A stretch of 64,000 nucleotides of DNA from Mesostigma viride (lineage: Eukaryota; Streptophyta; Mesostigmatophyceae; Mesostigmatales; Mesostigmataceae), in the NCBI GenBank assembly GCA_009746045.1, contig RPFO01001464.1, forward strand, positions 1 through 64,000, written 5' to 3'. The notes below the pieces were generated by a model that was not told where the DNA came from, did not search any database, and was given only the letters and a program-made list of their open reading frames with translations. Below, piece after piece: positions 10,013 through 21,400 of the stretch; positions within the stretch are counted from its first letter, which is position 1; each line of letters opens with the position of its first letter. A program made the position numbers and the translations under genes.

Positions 10013-10703
10013 ATGTAGAGCTACCTGCCTCATTGTTGTGCACACACGCAACAGGTTGCCCGTGTCGAGGTAAGGCAAGGGCACATGACGTTCCCAGCCA
10101 CCTCCTTGTACATTGTGGTCGAATTGGGCATGGTCAGGAGCCTTTTGGATGGCATAGGAAGTGTTAGTGTGCCTTAATACTCACTAATACCTTCCTTAGC
10201 GTCTGCACAGGTGGCCAACTGCCAAAATTAATAACTGCTACAGCTGAGCTCAGAATGCCACCAAACTTTGACAGTGCCTTCTATGGTCATGACAGAATTT
10301 GACTTGTGCTTTTCAGGCCTAATTGATGTGTTATGAGTGTGTATGGGGACGCCCCGCCTAAAAAAGCGTATTTTTGGCCCAAAAATTAATAACTCAAAGG
10401 GATGTGCTGATTTTGTTGATCCAATTAGGTAGAAACAATGTCCCATGACATTTTTATATGGGGTGTGCTTTTTTCATGCAACTGGTTCTCCCACTGTTCT
10501 GGGCAAGATGTGCCCCGGACAGCGTTTTTTGCTATTTTTAGCTCATAGCCGGTGTATGGCTGGGGGTAGTACCCCCAACAAGTGGTGGTATGCATGCCCA
10601 AACATCATGTTTATGGTCCCCAAACATCATTCAGTGGTTGTCAGTTGCATTTCTGTAGTTATTAGGGGGGGTAAGATTTGATATATTTCTATGGGACCCT
10701 CCC
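10013..10703 (+). repeat. Dispersed non-coding repeat, copy A (TTAA-ended)
   Basis: Matches about 61,486-62,225 and, more weakly, about 60,130-60,838 in the same orientation. Shared blocks include CACACACGCAA-AGGTTGCC, CCAGCCACCTCCTTGTACAT, GTCTGCACAGGTGGCCAACT and GCTATTTTTAGCTCA. The copies end in CCTCCCCTTAA or similar. Short ORFs in it are not conserved in frame between copies, so I treat it as non-coding. Confidence 0.75.
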
Positions 10704-10990
10704 CTTAATTAATTAAACACGTGCTCCCGTTGGGGAGTCACGGAGCACCGAAGTGCTTGTAATCCCTGTGTGTGCACTACAGGAGAAAGGGCAGAGACCC
10801 CCAGTCTCCTTCATGCCAAAGGCATGCCACAACTGCATTCGGGCGCGCTAGCTAAACAGACACGCTAACGATCCGGCAAACTGTGGGTGCAATAAGACCC
10901 ATGTAAGCGTAGCATAACAAGTATAGCGTGGGCAAGTAATCTGAACATAGCCAGGGCGTAGCATGGCTGTACTAGGACTAGGCTAAGGCT
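10700..10990 (-). repeat. Hairpin-plus-(TTAA)n dispersed repeat, copy 1
   Basis: A TTAATTAATTAA tract is followed by a GTGCTCC...GGAGCAC hairpin around CCGTTGGGG, then AATCCCTGTGTGTGCA, AAAGGGCAGAGACCCCC and CATGCCAAAGGCATG. It matches 40,556-40,900 in the same orientation, 39,690-39,838 inverted and 37,115-37,290 more loosely. Because the simple tract abuts a conserved hairpin, I assign it as the 3' tail of a minus-strand element (LINE- or SINE-like); this assignment is inference. Confidence 0.6.
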
Positions 10991-11936
10991 ATGGCTGGTT
11001 GTGTACCGTGCGTTGGTGGCACGTGACTAGAGTATACTCTCACCTTCCTTTCCAATATGGCAATTTGCTAAGAAGCTGATGCCAGCTTGTTAGCTTCTAG
11101 GCACATGCCGGATGTCGTTACTAAAACAGGCGTGTCAGATCCGGCACATAATAAAGCGTCTGAGCAAGCTCATGTCCAAAGGATTATATATGGAAAACAA
11201 ATGTCAACACATTACCAACAACTTGACCTCGGCGCATTTAGCATGCCAGCCACAAACTACACGAAATTGTACGAAATTGCTAGGAATGTGACGATGCAAC
11301 CGAAAGAAATGGAGCGCTTCCTGCAGGGAAACTGCCCGAAAAAAAGGCGAAAGGCCGACGTCAATGCACCTGCCTGCGTGGAAATGTTTCATGAATAAAC
11401 TGGCACGCAAGCTCGAACAATAAAAGACATCATCCATTGATCAGGCGAACAAGAAAGGTGCGCCTTCCGTGAATACGTCGAAGGCGACATGCGCAGGCCT
11501 GCGTAGGTTCTTACCTTGAATGCCGGAAATGTAAAAGAAACCGGGAAGCTTCGGCACAAACTCGACAACATGCACCATTAAGTAAGCTTCATAATCGGTC
11601 TTTAGAGCCTACGTTGCCTCACAATAGCTGCCGTAAACCTGCATTAAATTTCATGATCCGCAAGAGAAATTATATCCTGGACCCCCGCGCCCGTAGCCGT
11701 TCGAGAAATTAGTGATATTGCAAACCGTAAACTTTCCGCCATGAAATGAGGTCATCAACTAATCTTCTGCGAAATTCAAGCATTTTTTCTAGCTGTTTAC
11801 GTGCCATATCGATTATAATATTGCATAAAGGCATGCCGCCATGGCCACCTCCGCGAGTGTTGAGCGGTCCGGGCACACATTATACACCGTACGGACGGTA
11901 CCGCGAATTTTTTGGCGCGGAAAATATTCGGCGCGC
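10991..11936. mobile_element. Degenerate non-coding element that received the copia insertion
   Basis: Contains GC-rich blocks (CCGCGAATTTTTTGGCGCGG, GGCCATGGCGG in reverse) also found at about 58,568-58,690 and 58,010-58,105. Joined across the copia element to 23,055-23,067, it reads GGCGCGCCACGTCCCCTTAA, which matches the reverse complement of 58,568-58,587. So this is an older TTAA-ended repeat interrupted by the copia element. No protein is recognisable; the left limit is arbitrary. Confidence 0.55.
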
Positions 11937-12409
11937 AGTTAGTCTCCATGCTTCGCTGTAGACTAAGTCTCAAAGGCATTGTGAATACAACGTATGAATA
12001 AGCCTTGTAAACCTACGTTGGTATGTGAATATAAATACCACGTGGGCTATGCAGATAAGAATGCTAGTCGAGTCGCATACGTTTCCCTAGATAGGTACTT
12101 TGGGTACTGAGGTACGTGACAGATGTCAGTACCCAGTATACGTAGTGTCCTGTCATTGGACGGTACTAGAGTATCCTAGATAGGGACCGTACTGCAGCGT
12201 GCATTGATCTGTGATCGCACGATGCAGTGACTAGACAGCTACCTGTCATCGTGCGGCCTCGGGCCAACGGTCTGCACCCAACGGTCACTGGCGGCGCAGC
12301 CAGCGAGAGGAACGTTGATAAAGGGTAAACCTATTTTCTAATGAACCAAGTAATTCATTGCTCACAGCCTACAGTGTTCTCAAGCAATATATCCCACCGC
12401 ATTCTAACT
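11937..12409 (+). repeat. 5' LTR of the copia-type element
   Basis: Starts AGTTAGTCTCC and ends ATTCTAACT, so the termini are AGTTAG...CTAACT rather than the usual TG...CA. Identical to 22577-23049 except three transitions. Preceded by CGCGC, the target duplication. Confidence 0.95.
12030..12037 (+). promoter_or_regulatory. TATA box in the 5' LTR
   Basis: TATAAATA lies about 94 bases inside the LTR and is conserved in the 3' LTR (about 22670-22677). It is a plausible core promoter for the element's transcript; the start site is not determined. Confidence 0.5.
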
Positions 12410-12427
12410 TGAATTTTATCTGCTACC

Positions 12428-13132
12428 ATGGCTATCACGAACAAGAATGTCGCTAAGAAGCTTAACTTCAACGAGGATGATGATGGGCAGGATCGGCGGA
12501 TGCCCAAAGACAACAATCAGAAGCCGGCCGGCGATGCGGCCATTTCAAAGAAAAAGAAGAAAAACAAAAAGAATACCAATGCTCGCCAGGACGAGGGGAC
12601 GGCGGCTGCAAGGCCGACCGACCTACCCCCCTCCCCTGAGAAGCCGGAGGACGAGACGGCTCCCCCCCGGGGGACCGGCTTACCCTCGACTCCGGCGGCT
12701 GCGACAGCCGCAACCACGGCTGGAGCAGCCATGGCTGCGGAGCCCTCGGCGGTAAACCCCGCTGAGGCTCCCCAGTTCGGCCCTCCGTTGCCGACTATTC
12801 GGGAGCTCATGCCCCGTCAGACGGCTTCGGTGGCGCCGGACGGGGCGATCACGTTTCGCCCCGCCACATCTGATCTTCGCGTTCCCTTCGCTCAGGGACA
12901 CAATCACATCGAGCTTCAGCTTGGGCGACCATCGTCCCTTCTTCGCAAGAAGAAGGACATGGAAAGCATTAAGCTCGCACGGGTGGTGCGTAGACCCGTG
13001 GAGCCCATCGGAGGACAACAAATGTCCGACGATGAGGTCTCCGACACTGCCAGTCTTCCCGACGGGGAGACTGAGATAACTCTTACCCCAGCGCTCCTGG
13101 CGGTCGAGCAGGCCGCGCTGCATGGTGGCTAA
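12428..13132 (+). CDS. Gag, N-terminal part (copia-type element)
   Basis: The first ATG after the 5' LTR (12428) opens a 234-residue ORF: a Lys-rich stretch (KKKKKNKKNTN), an Ala/Pro-rich middle, and an acidic end. It stops at TAA 13130-13132 and overlaps the next ORF by 11 bases (CATGGTGGCTAATG). The next ORF continues a plausible Gag in another frame, so this is either a frameshift signal or a one-base error. No known domain is recognised; assignment rests on position. Confidence 0.6.
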   Translation: MAITNKNVAKKLNFNEDDDGQDRRMPKDNNQKPAGDAAISKKKKKNKKNTNARQDEGTAAARPTDLPPSPEKPEDETAPPRGTGLPSTPAAATAATTAGAAMAAEPSAVNPAEAPQFGPPLPTIRELMPRQTASVAPDGAITFRPATSDLRVPFAQGHNHIELQLGRPSSLLRKKKDMESIKLARVVRRPVEPIGGQQMSDDEVSDTASLPDGETEITLTPALLAVEQAALHGG

Positions 13133-13931
13133 TGAAGAACGCCGAGCGAGGCAGCGAGACCGGGAGGTCCGTCGCGAGACGGCTTTTCGGCTCGCCGCTA
13201 AGCGGCAGGAATATGAGGAGGAGGCCGCCCGTCGTCTGGCCACCCACCAGGCGATGGCGGCGGCGTACCGCGAGGCGACTCAGCGGCTACGTGACCTCCT
13301 CACCAATGCTGACTATCCGATGGAATACTCGGATGGTCAAGACCTGGCCGAGCTTGCTCGGTCAGCCCATTTTAAAGCTATGTCCTCCCTAACCCAAGCC
13401 AGGGTAACGGAGGCCATCTTGGCCAAGCATGGGGTGGTAGCTGAAGCTGCCCCCCCGCTGGAAACCACCAAGAAATCCTCACCTCCTCAACCCTTGCAGT
13501 TCAAGGAGGGTCTTTTGGTCTTGGCCCAGGGGAAGGGCAAGGCCCAAGAGTTCAATGTCAAGGAGGCCATGATCATGGGCAACCCCCTCCCTGACATCCC
13601 TACGGATGAGGCGGCCTTCCAGGCTGCCCTCCGCGAACATGAGGTACGCAAGGAGATGAAAAGGCTCCTTAACGGAGGAGGCAGCGAGGAGACAGGCGGC
13701 AGACAACCCTGCCCCCCCCTCTGGACACCGCTGGGGCGCTGGACCCAGTGGGGTCCCCCGGACCCCCCCGGACTCCCCCCGGGCCACCACGGTCCCCCCT
13801 CCCCCTCCCCCACCACCCCAGGTTCGCCCTGTGGGCTGGGGCCCCCTCCCCAACCAGGGGGGGTGGCCAGGACCCCAGGAGGCCCTGGGGGGAGGTCAAG
13901 AGGTGCCCAGGGCACCCACCCAACCTGCTGA
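13122..13931 (+). CDS. Gag, middle part (copia-type element)
   Basis: A 269-residue ORF with a long charged, probably coiled-coil helix (VANEERRARQRDREVRRET to about residue 60), then QPLQFKEGLLVLAQG and a Pro/Gly-rich end. Within the C-rich stretch from about 13,710 the frame appears to change: the frame reading ...PPPPQVRPVGWGPLPNQGG... runs through the hAT insertion site into 17,381. The stop at 13929-13931 overlaps the 8-bp hAT target duplication. Confidence 0.55.
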   Translation: MVANEERRARQRDREVRRETAFRLAAKRQEYEEEAARRLATHQAMAAAYREATQRLRDLLTNADYPMEYSDGQDLAELARSAHFKAMSSLTQARVTEAILAKHGVVAEAAPPLETTKKSSPPQPLQFKEGLLVLAQGKGKAQEFNVKEAMIMGNPLPDIPTDEAAFQAALREHEVRKEMKRLLNGGGSEETGGRQPCPPLWTPLGRWTQWGPPDPPGLPPGHHGPPSPSPTTPGSPCGLGPPPQPGGVARTPGGPGGRSRGAQGTHPTC

Positions 13932-14449
13932 GGCCAGAGTGAGATCGTACGTTATACGCGTTATACGGTCACGGTGGAGTATAATGTATAATACGGTATA
14001 ATACGGTATAATACGGTATTATACGTTTTCGTACGGACACACTCAGAATACTCTGATTTTACACATTTTAAGACACCCACCATCAATCCACATGTTTTTA
14101 ACACTGTTTTGGACATAATCCAAGGTTGCCCTACCCTCGGCTATACTCTATACGGTGGATATTGTGGACACGATCGATGTATTGCATGTAATACTGAGAA
14201 TGTAAACGTGCGCATGCATAATTGTGTGTATGTGTATATATGTGGCTTTATATTGGTTATGTTTACTTGGGTGCCTTCACTTTGATGCAAGTAATTATAT
14301 ATTTTAATATATATATGTGGCTGTGCATGCACGCAAATACTACAGTAGTATACAATTAATGCATGTAGTATGTTTGCATGGTGCGATGCTATGTGAATAT
14401 ACTGAGCTGCATGTGACTACAGGTGTGTGACTCGTGGTGTGCATTAATT

Positions 14450-14515
14450 AATTAATTAACTGAATTAATTAATTAATATTAATTAATCTCGTGTCCCCGT
14501 TGGGGAACCACGGAG
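14450..14515 (-). repeat. Hairpin-plus-(TTAA)n motif inside the hAT-like element
   Basis: A TTAATTAATTAA-rich tract followed by CGTGTCCCCGTTGGGGAACC, related to the hairpin motif at 10,713, 37,133 and 40,579. Only the motif and tail are recognisable. Confidence 0.45.
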
Positions 14516-14898
14516 GCTAAACAGGTGGGGATGTGATAAGTAACTCACATATTCTCACCTTCCATACAACAACCTTGTTTTCCAGCAGGCTGAAGAGCAT
14601 GACAGGCGTCTATGAGCTCGCCAGCTCCTTGCAACGGTGATGCCGCTCCCAGGCAGCTAGGGTCCTTGACTACGCAATATAGAATGTCTACCGTGTGAAA
14701 ACCTCCATACAGGAAGCGTAGCAAAGCCAGATAACTGCCCGATCAATTCTGGGTAGCTTTAGGAAGCATGGCATACGCAGCGTAAGGAAAACCATTGAAA
14801 GCTGCGGAAAATCTGATAGCACAACTGCAACAAGTGGAGAACAAAATAGCAAGAAAAACCCAGAAACGGCGCAAAAAGTTTCATGCCAGGTTCATTAA

Positions 14899-16597
14899 CC
14901 CCTAAATGGGCGGAAATGCTGCCGATAAATCGGCAGTAACTCACCTATTTTGTAAACCAGCCCCTGTACAACCTAGCAATATCCAATGGCTGTCCTTGGG
15001 GGGCAAGCATGTCCATGAGTTGCCCTAAGCCATGATATATCACAACCTCACATATATTCATCGTAGGCCATGTATAACTGCCGTCAAAGTCAGGGGGGTC
15101 AAGACGAGCGTTTTCATTTTTGGTAGAATGTGCATTTTGAATTATGTTGTAAGAGCTAGGCACCTACCACTTCAGGGATGATAAACAATTAGTTGCTGAA
15201 CAGTTTGAGCCATTGGGGTCATCATTTGGGTGGGTATACCAGCAGTTACACCCAGTACAGCCCATAGGGGTACCGTTGGTAAAAAGCAACCAAGGGGGTA
15301 GGAGTGGGCATACTACCTACTAATACCTACTAATATGGCCCCCAACCATGCCAAACAATACATTTCCCTTCCACAATGATGGGGAAACATAACTGCATCA
15401 TCACACTGCCCTTACATGGCAGCTATGTGCAGGTGCCACCTTGTCCATGCACGTAGGTAACGTGGTACGGATACCCTACGCAAGGCATGCATTCTAGGAG
15501 GCAGCCACCAACAAACTAGTGATTTTAAGCCTATTTCAGCTTGCCCTAGCAAGGATAAACTAGGCCTAAGCTGCTATAGCTTTCCAGGTGATGGCCAGCA
15601 CACCTGGTGGCACATGCTGACAATGGGAAGCTTCTACTCACCGGTTACATGCTTGATGATGCCACAGAGACCAGCCAACTGCCTCACACTCATGCAATAT
15701 GTGTGTGGGAAATGTATAACAAACATATATGGAGGTATTCAAACCCATACAGCCTCTAAAACTTATCACCATCACCCTGTGGCAGGTCAACTGACTGAGG
15801 GAAGCATCTAAGAAGGGTGTTTTAGAAAGGGGCCAGGCCAGGGTCAAGAAAGAGCATGAATAATGCAAAAAGAATGTGCTACACAAGCTAGAACGTATAT
15901 ATAAACGTCAAACATCGATAGGAAAACGATGCTTAAGCTTTACCAGGCATGGATGGCGTTACCTTGGCCCAGGCGGTGGCCGCAAAATGGCGCATTTCGG
16001 CACACCAAAGTTGTGCAGCATGGTCGCTGGATTCGGCGATTTCTGGCCACCCTTGCACGTTTACGACTAATATGTATCATAAAAAGTACAAAGAAACCGA
16101 TATATCCTTTAAAATACGCCGGAAAGGTATTGCTGTCAACGTTTCTATCGTCCGGCCTGATCGCAGTTTTTTCCAGCAAGAACGCTGCCGACACCTATCA
16201 AATGGCATTCCCGCGAACCAAAAATTGGCCTGTATGATCTTTAGGACGTATAAAATCAATATCCTAAGTTTGGCCAGAAAATTCGAACGCAAACGTAAAT
16301 GCCATGCGTGGGCGCAAGCCGCCATGGCCAGGTCGTCGTTTTCCGGAATGCACGTTGTACGTGAAAAAGTACCCTGACCCCTTGTACTTTGACGGTCTGG
16401 AACACCTGTTAAACTTGGTCAAAATATAGCAAACCCTAGTATCATGTTCTGGAGAAACTTATAAACTTTCATTCTTCTCAGCTAAACGTTTCCTAATTCC
16501 CAATAGTATTCTCGCAAACTGGTCCCCCGAGTAGGTGCCGACAAATCGGCTGTAAGTCACTTTTTGGCGGAAAATCGGCAGCAAGACCATTTAGGGG
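14899..16597. mobile_element. TTAA-targeting non-autonomous element, copy 1 (piggyBac-like ends)
   Basis: Flanked by TTAA at 14895-14898 and 16598-16601. The ends are CCCCTAAATGG inverted repeats with subterminal palindromes (CTGCCGATAAATCGGCAG at the left). It matches 28,605-29,814 plus 31,523-32,011 over 1,699 bp without gaps; I noticed only two substitutions. TTAA duplication and CCC-starting ends fit piggyBac-type elements. No transposase ORF is seen, so it moved in trans. It serves as the empty-site reference for the insertion in copy 2. Confidence 0.88.
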
Positions 16598-17380
16598 TTA
16601 AGAGCGCAAACAGACTGGGCGGTGACATGCGGCAAATCAACGTACTACGGCCGGCATTATTTCCTACCCAGGCGCGCAAGAAAAGCCAGCCAGCCATGGA
16701 TGGATTAACCGCGGATCGCGCAGGCCTGAACGAAATCATTTTAGAAATGACAGGAAATGGCCGCAGATCGAAGATGCTTAGGTTATTTTCATGGTGTCCG
16801 TTACTAAACGGCTCTTGCTGCATCAAAATAACCCACGAATGTCGAGTTCTACCGTCGCAGGCACACATGCTAGATTATTCATCGCGGCCAAATTGACGTT
16901 GGATGAGACCCCCGTGCAAATCTGTACCACCAAAGGCAGCGAATTTGCAAATAGTGCAGATCTTGCTATGAAACATCATAATAGAACATCACTTTTAACC
17001 ATCGGCTTAATTTTTTCGCCTGTCGCCCGCCGGATTAGCCATATTTTAACGGAACGCACGTCGCCACCTCCGCACGGTGCGCGCACTGTGCACCACAATG
17101 TCAAAATAAGATCGCGTCGAATTGTGAAAGTTCAGACGGGTCAGTACTTATAGTAGAGATACGAAATCTGTGGCTTCAAATCGTTGCCCTGTCGGTCTGG
17201 CATCCTAGCCGCGCAAAACGTAAAAAAAACGCGGAAAACACGGCATTATACGGTATTATACGGTATTATACGTCATTATGCGCTAAAACGTATTACGTAT
17301 GAAAAATCATACGCTAAAAGCCAGCGTATTACGTATTATACCGTATTATACCGTATTATACGGCGTATGATCTCACACTG

Positions 17381-17581
17381 GCTGAGGCCCCCCCAAGGAC
17401 GGGGGATATCCAGGAACAGCTCGCCATTCTCCAGGCTCAGCTGGCCTTATTGCAAGACCAGCAGTTAACAGCTAACCAGCTGCAAACTGTCGAGGGCCTG
17501 CGGGCCCTGATGTCGCGGTATGAGCGGGGGACCATCAACCTGGACCCCACCCGCCTGCAACAAGCAACCGACGCTTCTTGA
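17381..17581 (+). CDS. Gag segment with coiled coil, after the hAT insertion
   Basis: Continuing across the excised insertion the frame reads QPAEAPPRTGDIQEQLAIL, a Gln/Leu heptad helix (QAQLALLQDQQLTANQLQ), then YERGTINLDPTRLQQATDAS and a TGA. Just after it, another frame gives NPPLTGVFNPHKKESKINIA, GLPEGHTVEQAKQFVLLGVW to about 17,715, before the long Pol frame takes over. At least two frame changes therefore separate this segment from Pol. Confidence 0.55.
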   Translation, partial: AEAPPRTGDIQEQLAILQAQLALLQDQQLTANQLQTVEGLRALMSRYERGTINLDPTRLQQATDAS

Positions 17582-17602
17582 GGGCCAACCCCCCTCTCAC
17601 AG

Positions 17603-18459
17603 GTGTGTTTAACCCTCATAAAAAGGAATCCAAAATCAATATTGCTGGCTTGCCTGAGGGTCACACTGTTGAACAAGCTAAGCAATTTGTTTTGCTTGGA
17701 GTATGGGATGGAAGGTCTTAACCTTAGACATCAGTTTAAGGCTCTCAGGGCCTCCTCCACATTCCATCAATCATCTCCTGCAATCAGAGCATTGATTCAA
17801 ACCTATCAGGAACGTACCCTGACACCTGAAGCAGCCATTGAACAGTGGCCTACCTTTATCACTGATCTGAAACAGCTAGTGCTTACCAATAACCACATGG
17901 AAGCAGTAGAACGTTTCAACTGGCTTGCTGCATATAAGGTGAACAAGAATAACCTCTCTGGGGATGCAAAAACATACAGGGTAATGATTGAGAAAGACCT
18001 TGAGCTTCTCAAGCTCCAACCAAGGTATCTCATCCACACCTGGCTAACAAAAGCTAATTTGCAACCTTCTGTCCTGGCTACCCTGCTTACAGGCCTCAAG
18101 TCCCTCTGGGACAACTTCAGAGCTGCCATGCTCTATATCGAGGAGGCAGTGGACCCCCTGGGTACTGGCAACCCAGGCCCAGGACCCCAAGGTCCAGGGT
18201 GTCCAAGGCCACAAACGCAAGGGGCAGGCCAGCCAGGGGGGGCACCCAAGACCCACAAGTCCTCCCACCAAGGGGGCAGTGGCTCTCAGGGGCGTGGCAA
18301 CACGTGGCACCGTGTGCCCCTGCATGGCAACCCCAACAACAACAACAACAACAATAACAACAACAGGTCCCAGCAGGGCAACAATAACAACAGGTCCCAA
18401 CAGGGCCAAAACAACAACAACAACAGGTCCCAGCAGGGCCAGAACCGGTCCCAGCAGGG

Positions 18460-18490
<31 letters not shown>

Positions 18491-21400
18491 CAGCCTGGCA
18501 ACCCTGGGGGGTCCATAAGGTGCCTGAGGTGCTTCCAACGAGGGCACGCACGGCACAACTGCCCCAACAACGACTCCCTGGCCAACGGGGTGGATCTCTG
18601 CCCGGGCTGCTGGCACGCACGTCATCCCCTGGGGCCTCCAGGCAGCCGTTGCAACAGGCCTCGCTACCCAAATCAATGTGAGTTCACTCACCTTATGTAC
18701 TCTGAGGATGATGATCTCATTACCATTGGGGATGGCAACCAGGGCATAATTGATTTTGAGGCAGCAACCTTACTGTCCTCCCAACACCCTGTTCTGGAAC
18801 CTTACATAAAAGCACTAACCCCTACTGTTGACAACTCCATAGATATCAAGGAGCTTGCTCATCAGCTGCACCTAGCCATGGGTCATGAAACAGTGGCTGA
18901 GGAACTGGCCAGACGGCTGGGGGGTAGTAGCATGGGAAAACAACTCAGGAATGCAGTAAAACTGGCTAGACAACACTGTCAAGAATGTCAGTTCAATAGC
19001 CCCAAACCTCAAAAATGGCATACTGCAACTCCTTCCACCAATAGGGGCATGATAGTGGGGGATGTGATGCACATCAACAAAGATGTCCAACCCTACCTGA
19101 TCCTAAAAGACTCATGGTCCAGGTTCACAGTAATGGAACCCCTACCTGGCATGTCTGCAGGGCAGCTACGTGTTGCACTCATGATTGCTTTACCCAGATT
19201 CTACCCAGTTGACAGAATTTTGCTTGATCAACAATTTTCTTGTCTGACTGACCTGGAAGGGTGTGAAGCAATAGAGATTGCTGGGCTGGAAGATCATGAG
19301 GGTCAGGGGGTCATTGAAAGAACCATCAGATCTGTCAAAACCCTACTAGCCAAAAATCCTTCCAAGGATGCTACTTCAGGGGTCTATTGTGACAGGGCAC
19401 TCTGGTGTCATGAAATGTGCACAACCCTAAACATGAGACCTGTCTTGCATGCCACGTGGGGTGAAGTAATCCCAGCAGGCCTGCAGGCAGGTGTATATCC
19501 CCCAGAGGTGATAGCACTGTACAACACTGCACGTGCACAAACCTCAGCAAAACTGGCAGAAAAAGATAAAACCCATTCCAGGCCAGTATTCCAAAAAGGT
19601 GATCAAGTTCTCTATTACAAGGAAAACAGCTTTGGTAAGGTTGGAACTTGGCTAGGTCCAGTTACCATCCGTGGATTTACCAAAAACAGCAAGACCGTGG
19701 AGGTCAAGCACAATATCAATGGGAAGCGTCACAGGGTGAGCTGTCATAGAATTAAGAAGTATTATTCTCCCATGGCAGACGTGCCTGGGGAAGAGTCTTT
19801 AAGCATGGACTCACTACTTCTATCTGGCAACTCCAGCATGCCCAGCAGTAGCTCTGAGCCACCAATTACTGCTGTTGACAGCACCACAGCACCCTCTGTG
19901 AACCCTTCCACCCTCAGTGAAGCCAGGCCCACTTCACAACCTGGGGATTGCTTAACCAGGCACGAGGTAGCTGGGTTGGAAGCATTAGCTCAGCCCCAAG
20001 GCACCAAATTGTCTGCCAACCCTCCCGCTCTGAGGTCAAGATTGGCAGTCGCCTTGCAAGCATTACACAGGTCACATAAGCAACAAGCTGCTGTGGCCGC
20101 AGGGTTGGCAAAAGTCTCAGCTGTGTGCACTAGTCAGGACCCCTGGACCCTGGCAATAGACACTCAGGCACAGGTCAGTGTGATCAGTGCACAAGCCATC
20201 CCTGGTCTTGAGATTGCACCTTCATTTTGGGCACGGGTGCAGGATTTCTCAGGCCAAAGCTCACTGGATGTAGTGGGACAAGTGATGCTCCCTATACTTG
20301 GTATTCAGACACCCTTCCAGGTGGTGGAGGGGTACTCTGGTAACACCTTGTTGGGGGAACCTTTTGTATCCTATCCTGGGGTGCTTATCTCAGCTAATGA
20401 GCTCAGTGTCACAGGGGTGGGTGCAGTTCCTCTGGACCACTTTAAAATCCCTCTCTCCAGTATTGTCCCTGGTATGGATGCTGTCATCAAGGCAGTCAAC
20501 ACTCAGTATGCACCAGGGGAGATCCCTGATCTGGACAAGTTAGTGCACAGCCAGTTCCTCCATCCCTCAGCCTTTGGGCTGGGTAAGTGGGACATAGCCA
20601 TGCACTCACCCCACCAAATCTCCCACGTCATACAAGAATGCAAAACACAAAAAGGGTTTACCAAGTGGCTGATGGCCATTGTCCACCAAGCCAGGCAGGA
20701 ATGGGTCCTGCCCAACCCCAAAAACCCTCAATACAAACCGCCTGTCACCCCTTCATGGGACGTGCCAGAGGGAGCCAAAAAGCTCAGATTAAAATTTGTT
20801 CTCAAACAAAAACCACAAAAAGTGGGCTCCCCAATCTTCCATGCCAGACCATGTGTCACAGAATTAAAGGGGACCTCCACACTGCCAAAAGGGGAAACAT
20901 ACACACCTGGGCTGCAACAAACCTCACTCAGGATCATGCTCTCCCTATTCCTCCACAACCTCAATGCAGGCCAAGACTATGTCTGCAAAGCCACTGATAT
21001 TAAAAGGGCCTTCCTCAGGGGGGACCCAGAAAAGGCTGAATCTGTGTGGAAAGGGAAGGTGTACGTGGTAGACACCCCAGCTGTGTGGAAACCTTACATT
21101 GATGAGCCCCACCTTATCATCAACATTGGGGTGGAAGGGCTTGTCAGTGCCCCAAAAATTTTCAGAGACTCAGCAGAGGAAGTATTCAAAAAGCTCAAGG
21201 CCACGTATGATGACCTGGACCCATGCTTTTTTGTTGTACCCACCCCCTCTGGACTGCTGTTCTTTGTGTGGCATGGAGATGACCAACTCATTTGTGGGCC
21301 TAGAGCTGAGGTGGAAACCTTTATTCAGCAGGTCCAGGAATCATATGAGATTGGCAAACAGGTGGAATTGAGCACAACCCCCATCCAGTTCTGTGGCATC

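Larger units (their letters stand above)
13935..17380 (+). mobile_element. Non-autonomous hAT-like DNA transposon nested in copia gag
   Basis: Ends CAGAGTGAGATC... and ...GATCTCACACTG form imperfect inverted repeats with the CAG(A/T)G start typical of hAT elements. An 8-bp target duplication GCTGAGGC is perfect (13927-13934 and 17381-17388). Both subterminal regions contain arrays of CGGTATTATA-like motifs in inverted orientation (13,975-14,030 and 17,240-17,365), as expected of transposase-binding sites. No transposase ORF is present; the inside holds other repeats, including a complete TTAA element. Confidence 0.92.

Noticed and set aside
9913-10167. 84-codon ORF with a Cys-rich middle, similar to ORFs at 60.1 and 61.4 kb
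   Set aside because: Similarity is at the DNA level of a dispersed repeat. Frames and stops are not conserved among the copies, so coding is not supported.
15614-15811. Identical ORFs of 65-82 codons in both TTAA element copies (15.6 kb and 29.3 kb)
   Set aside because: Identity reflects recent copying of non-coding DNA. No domain is recognised and the ORFs are no longer than expected by chance.
18044-18691. Long minus-strand ORFs opposite the copia Gag-Pol
   Set aside because: Antisense shadows of the AAC/CAG repeat and Pro-rich region; all recognised domains are on the plus strand.
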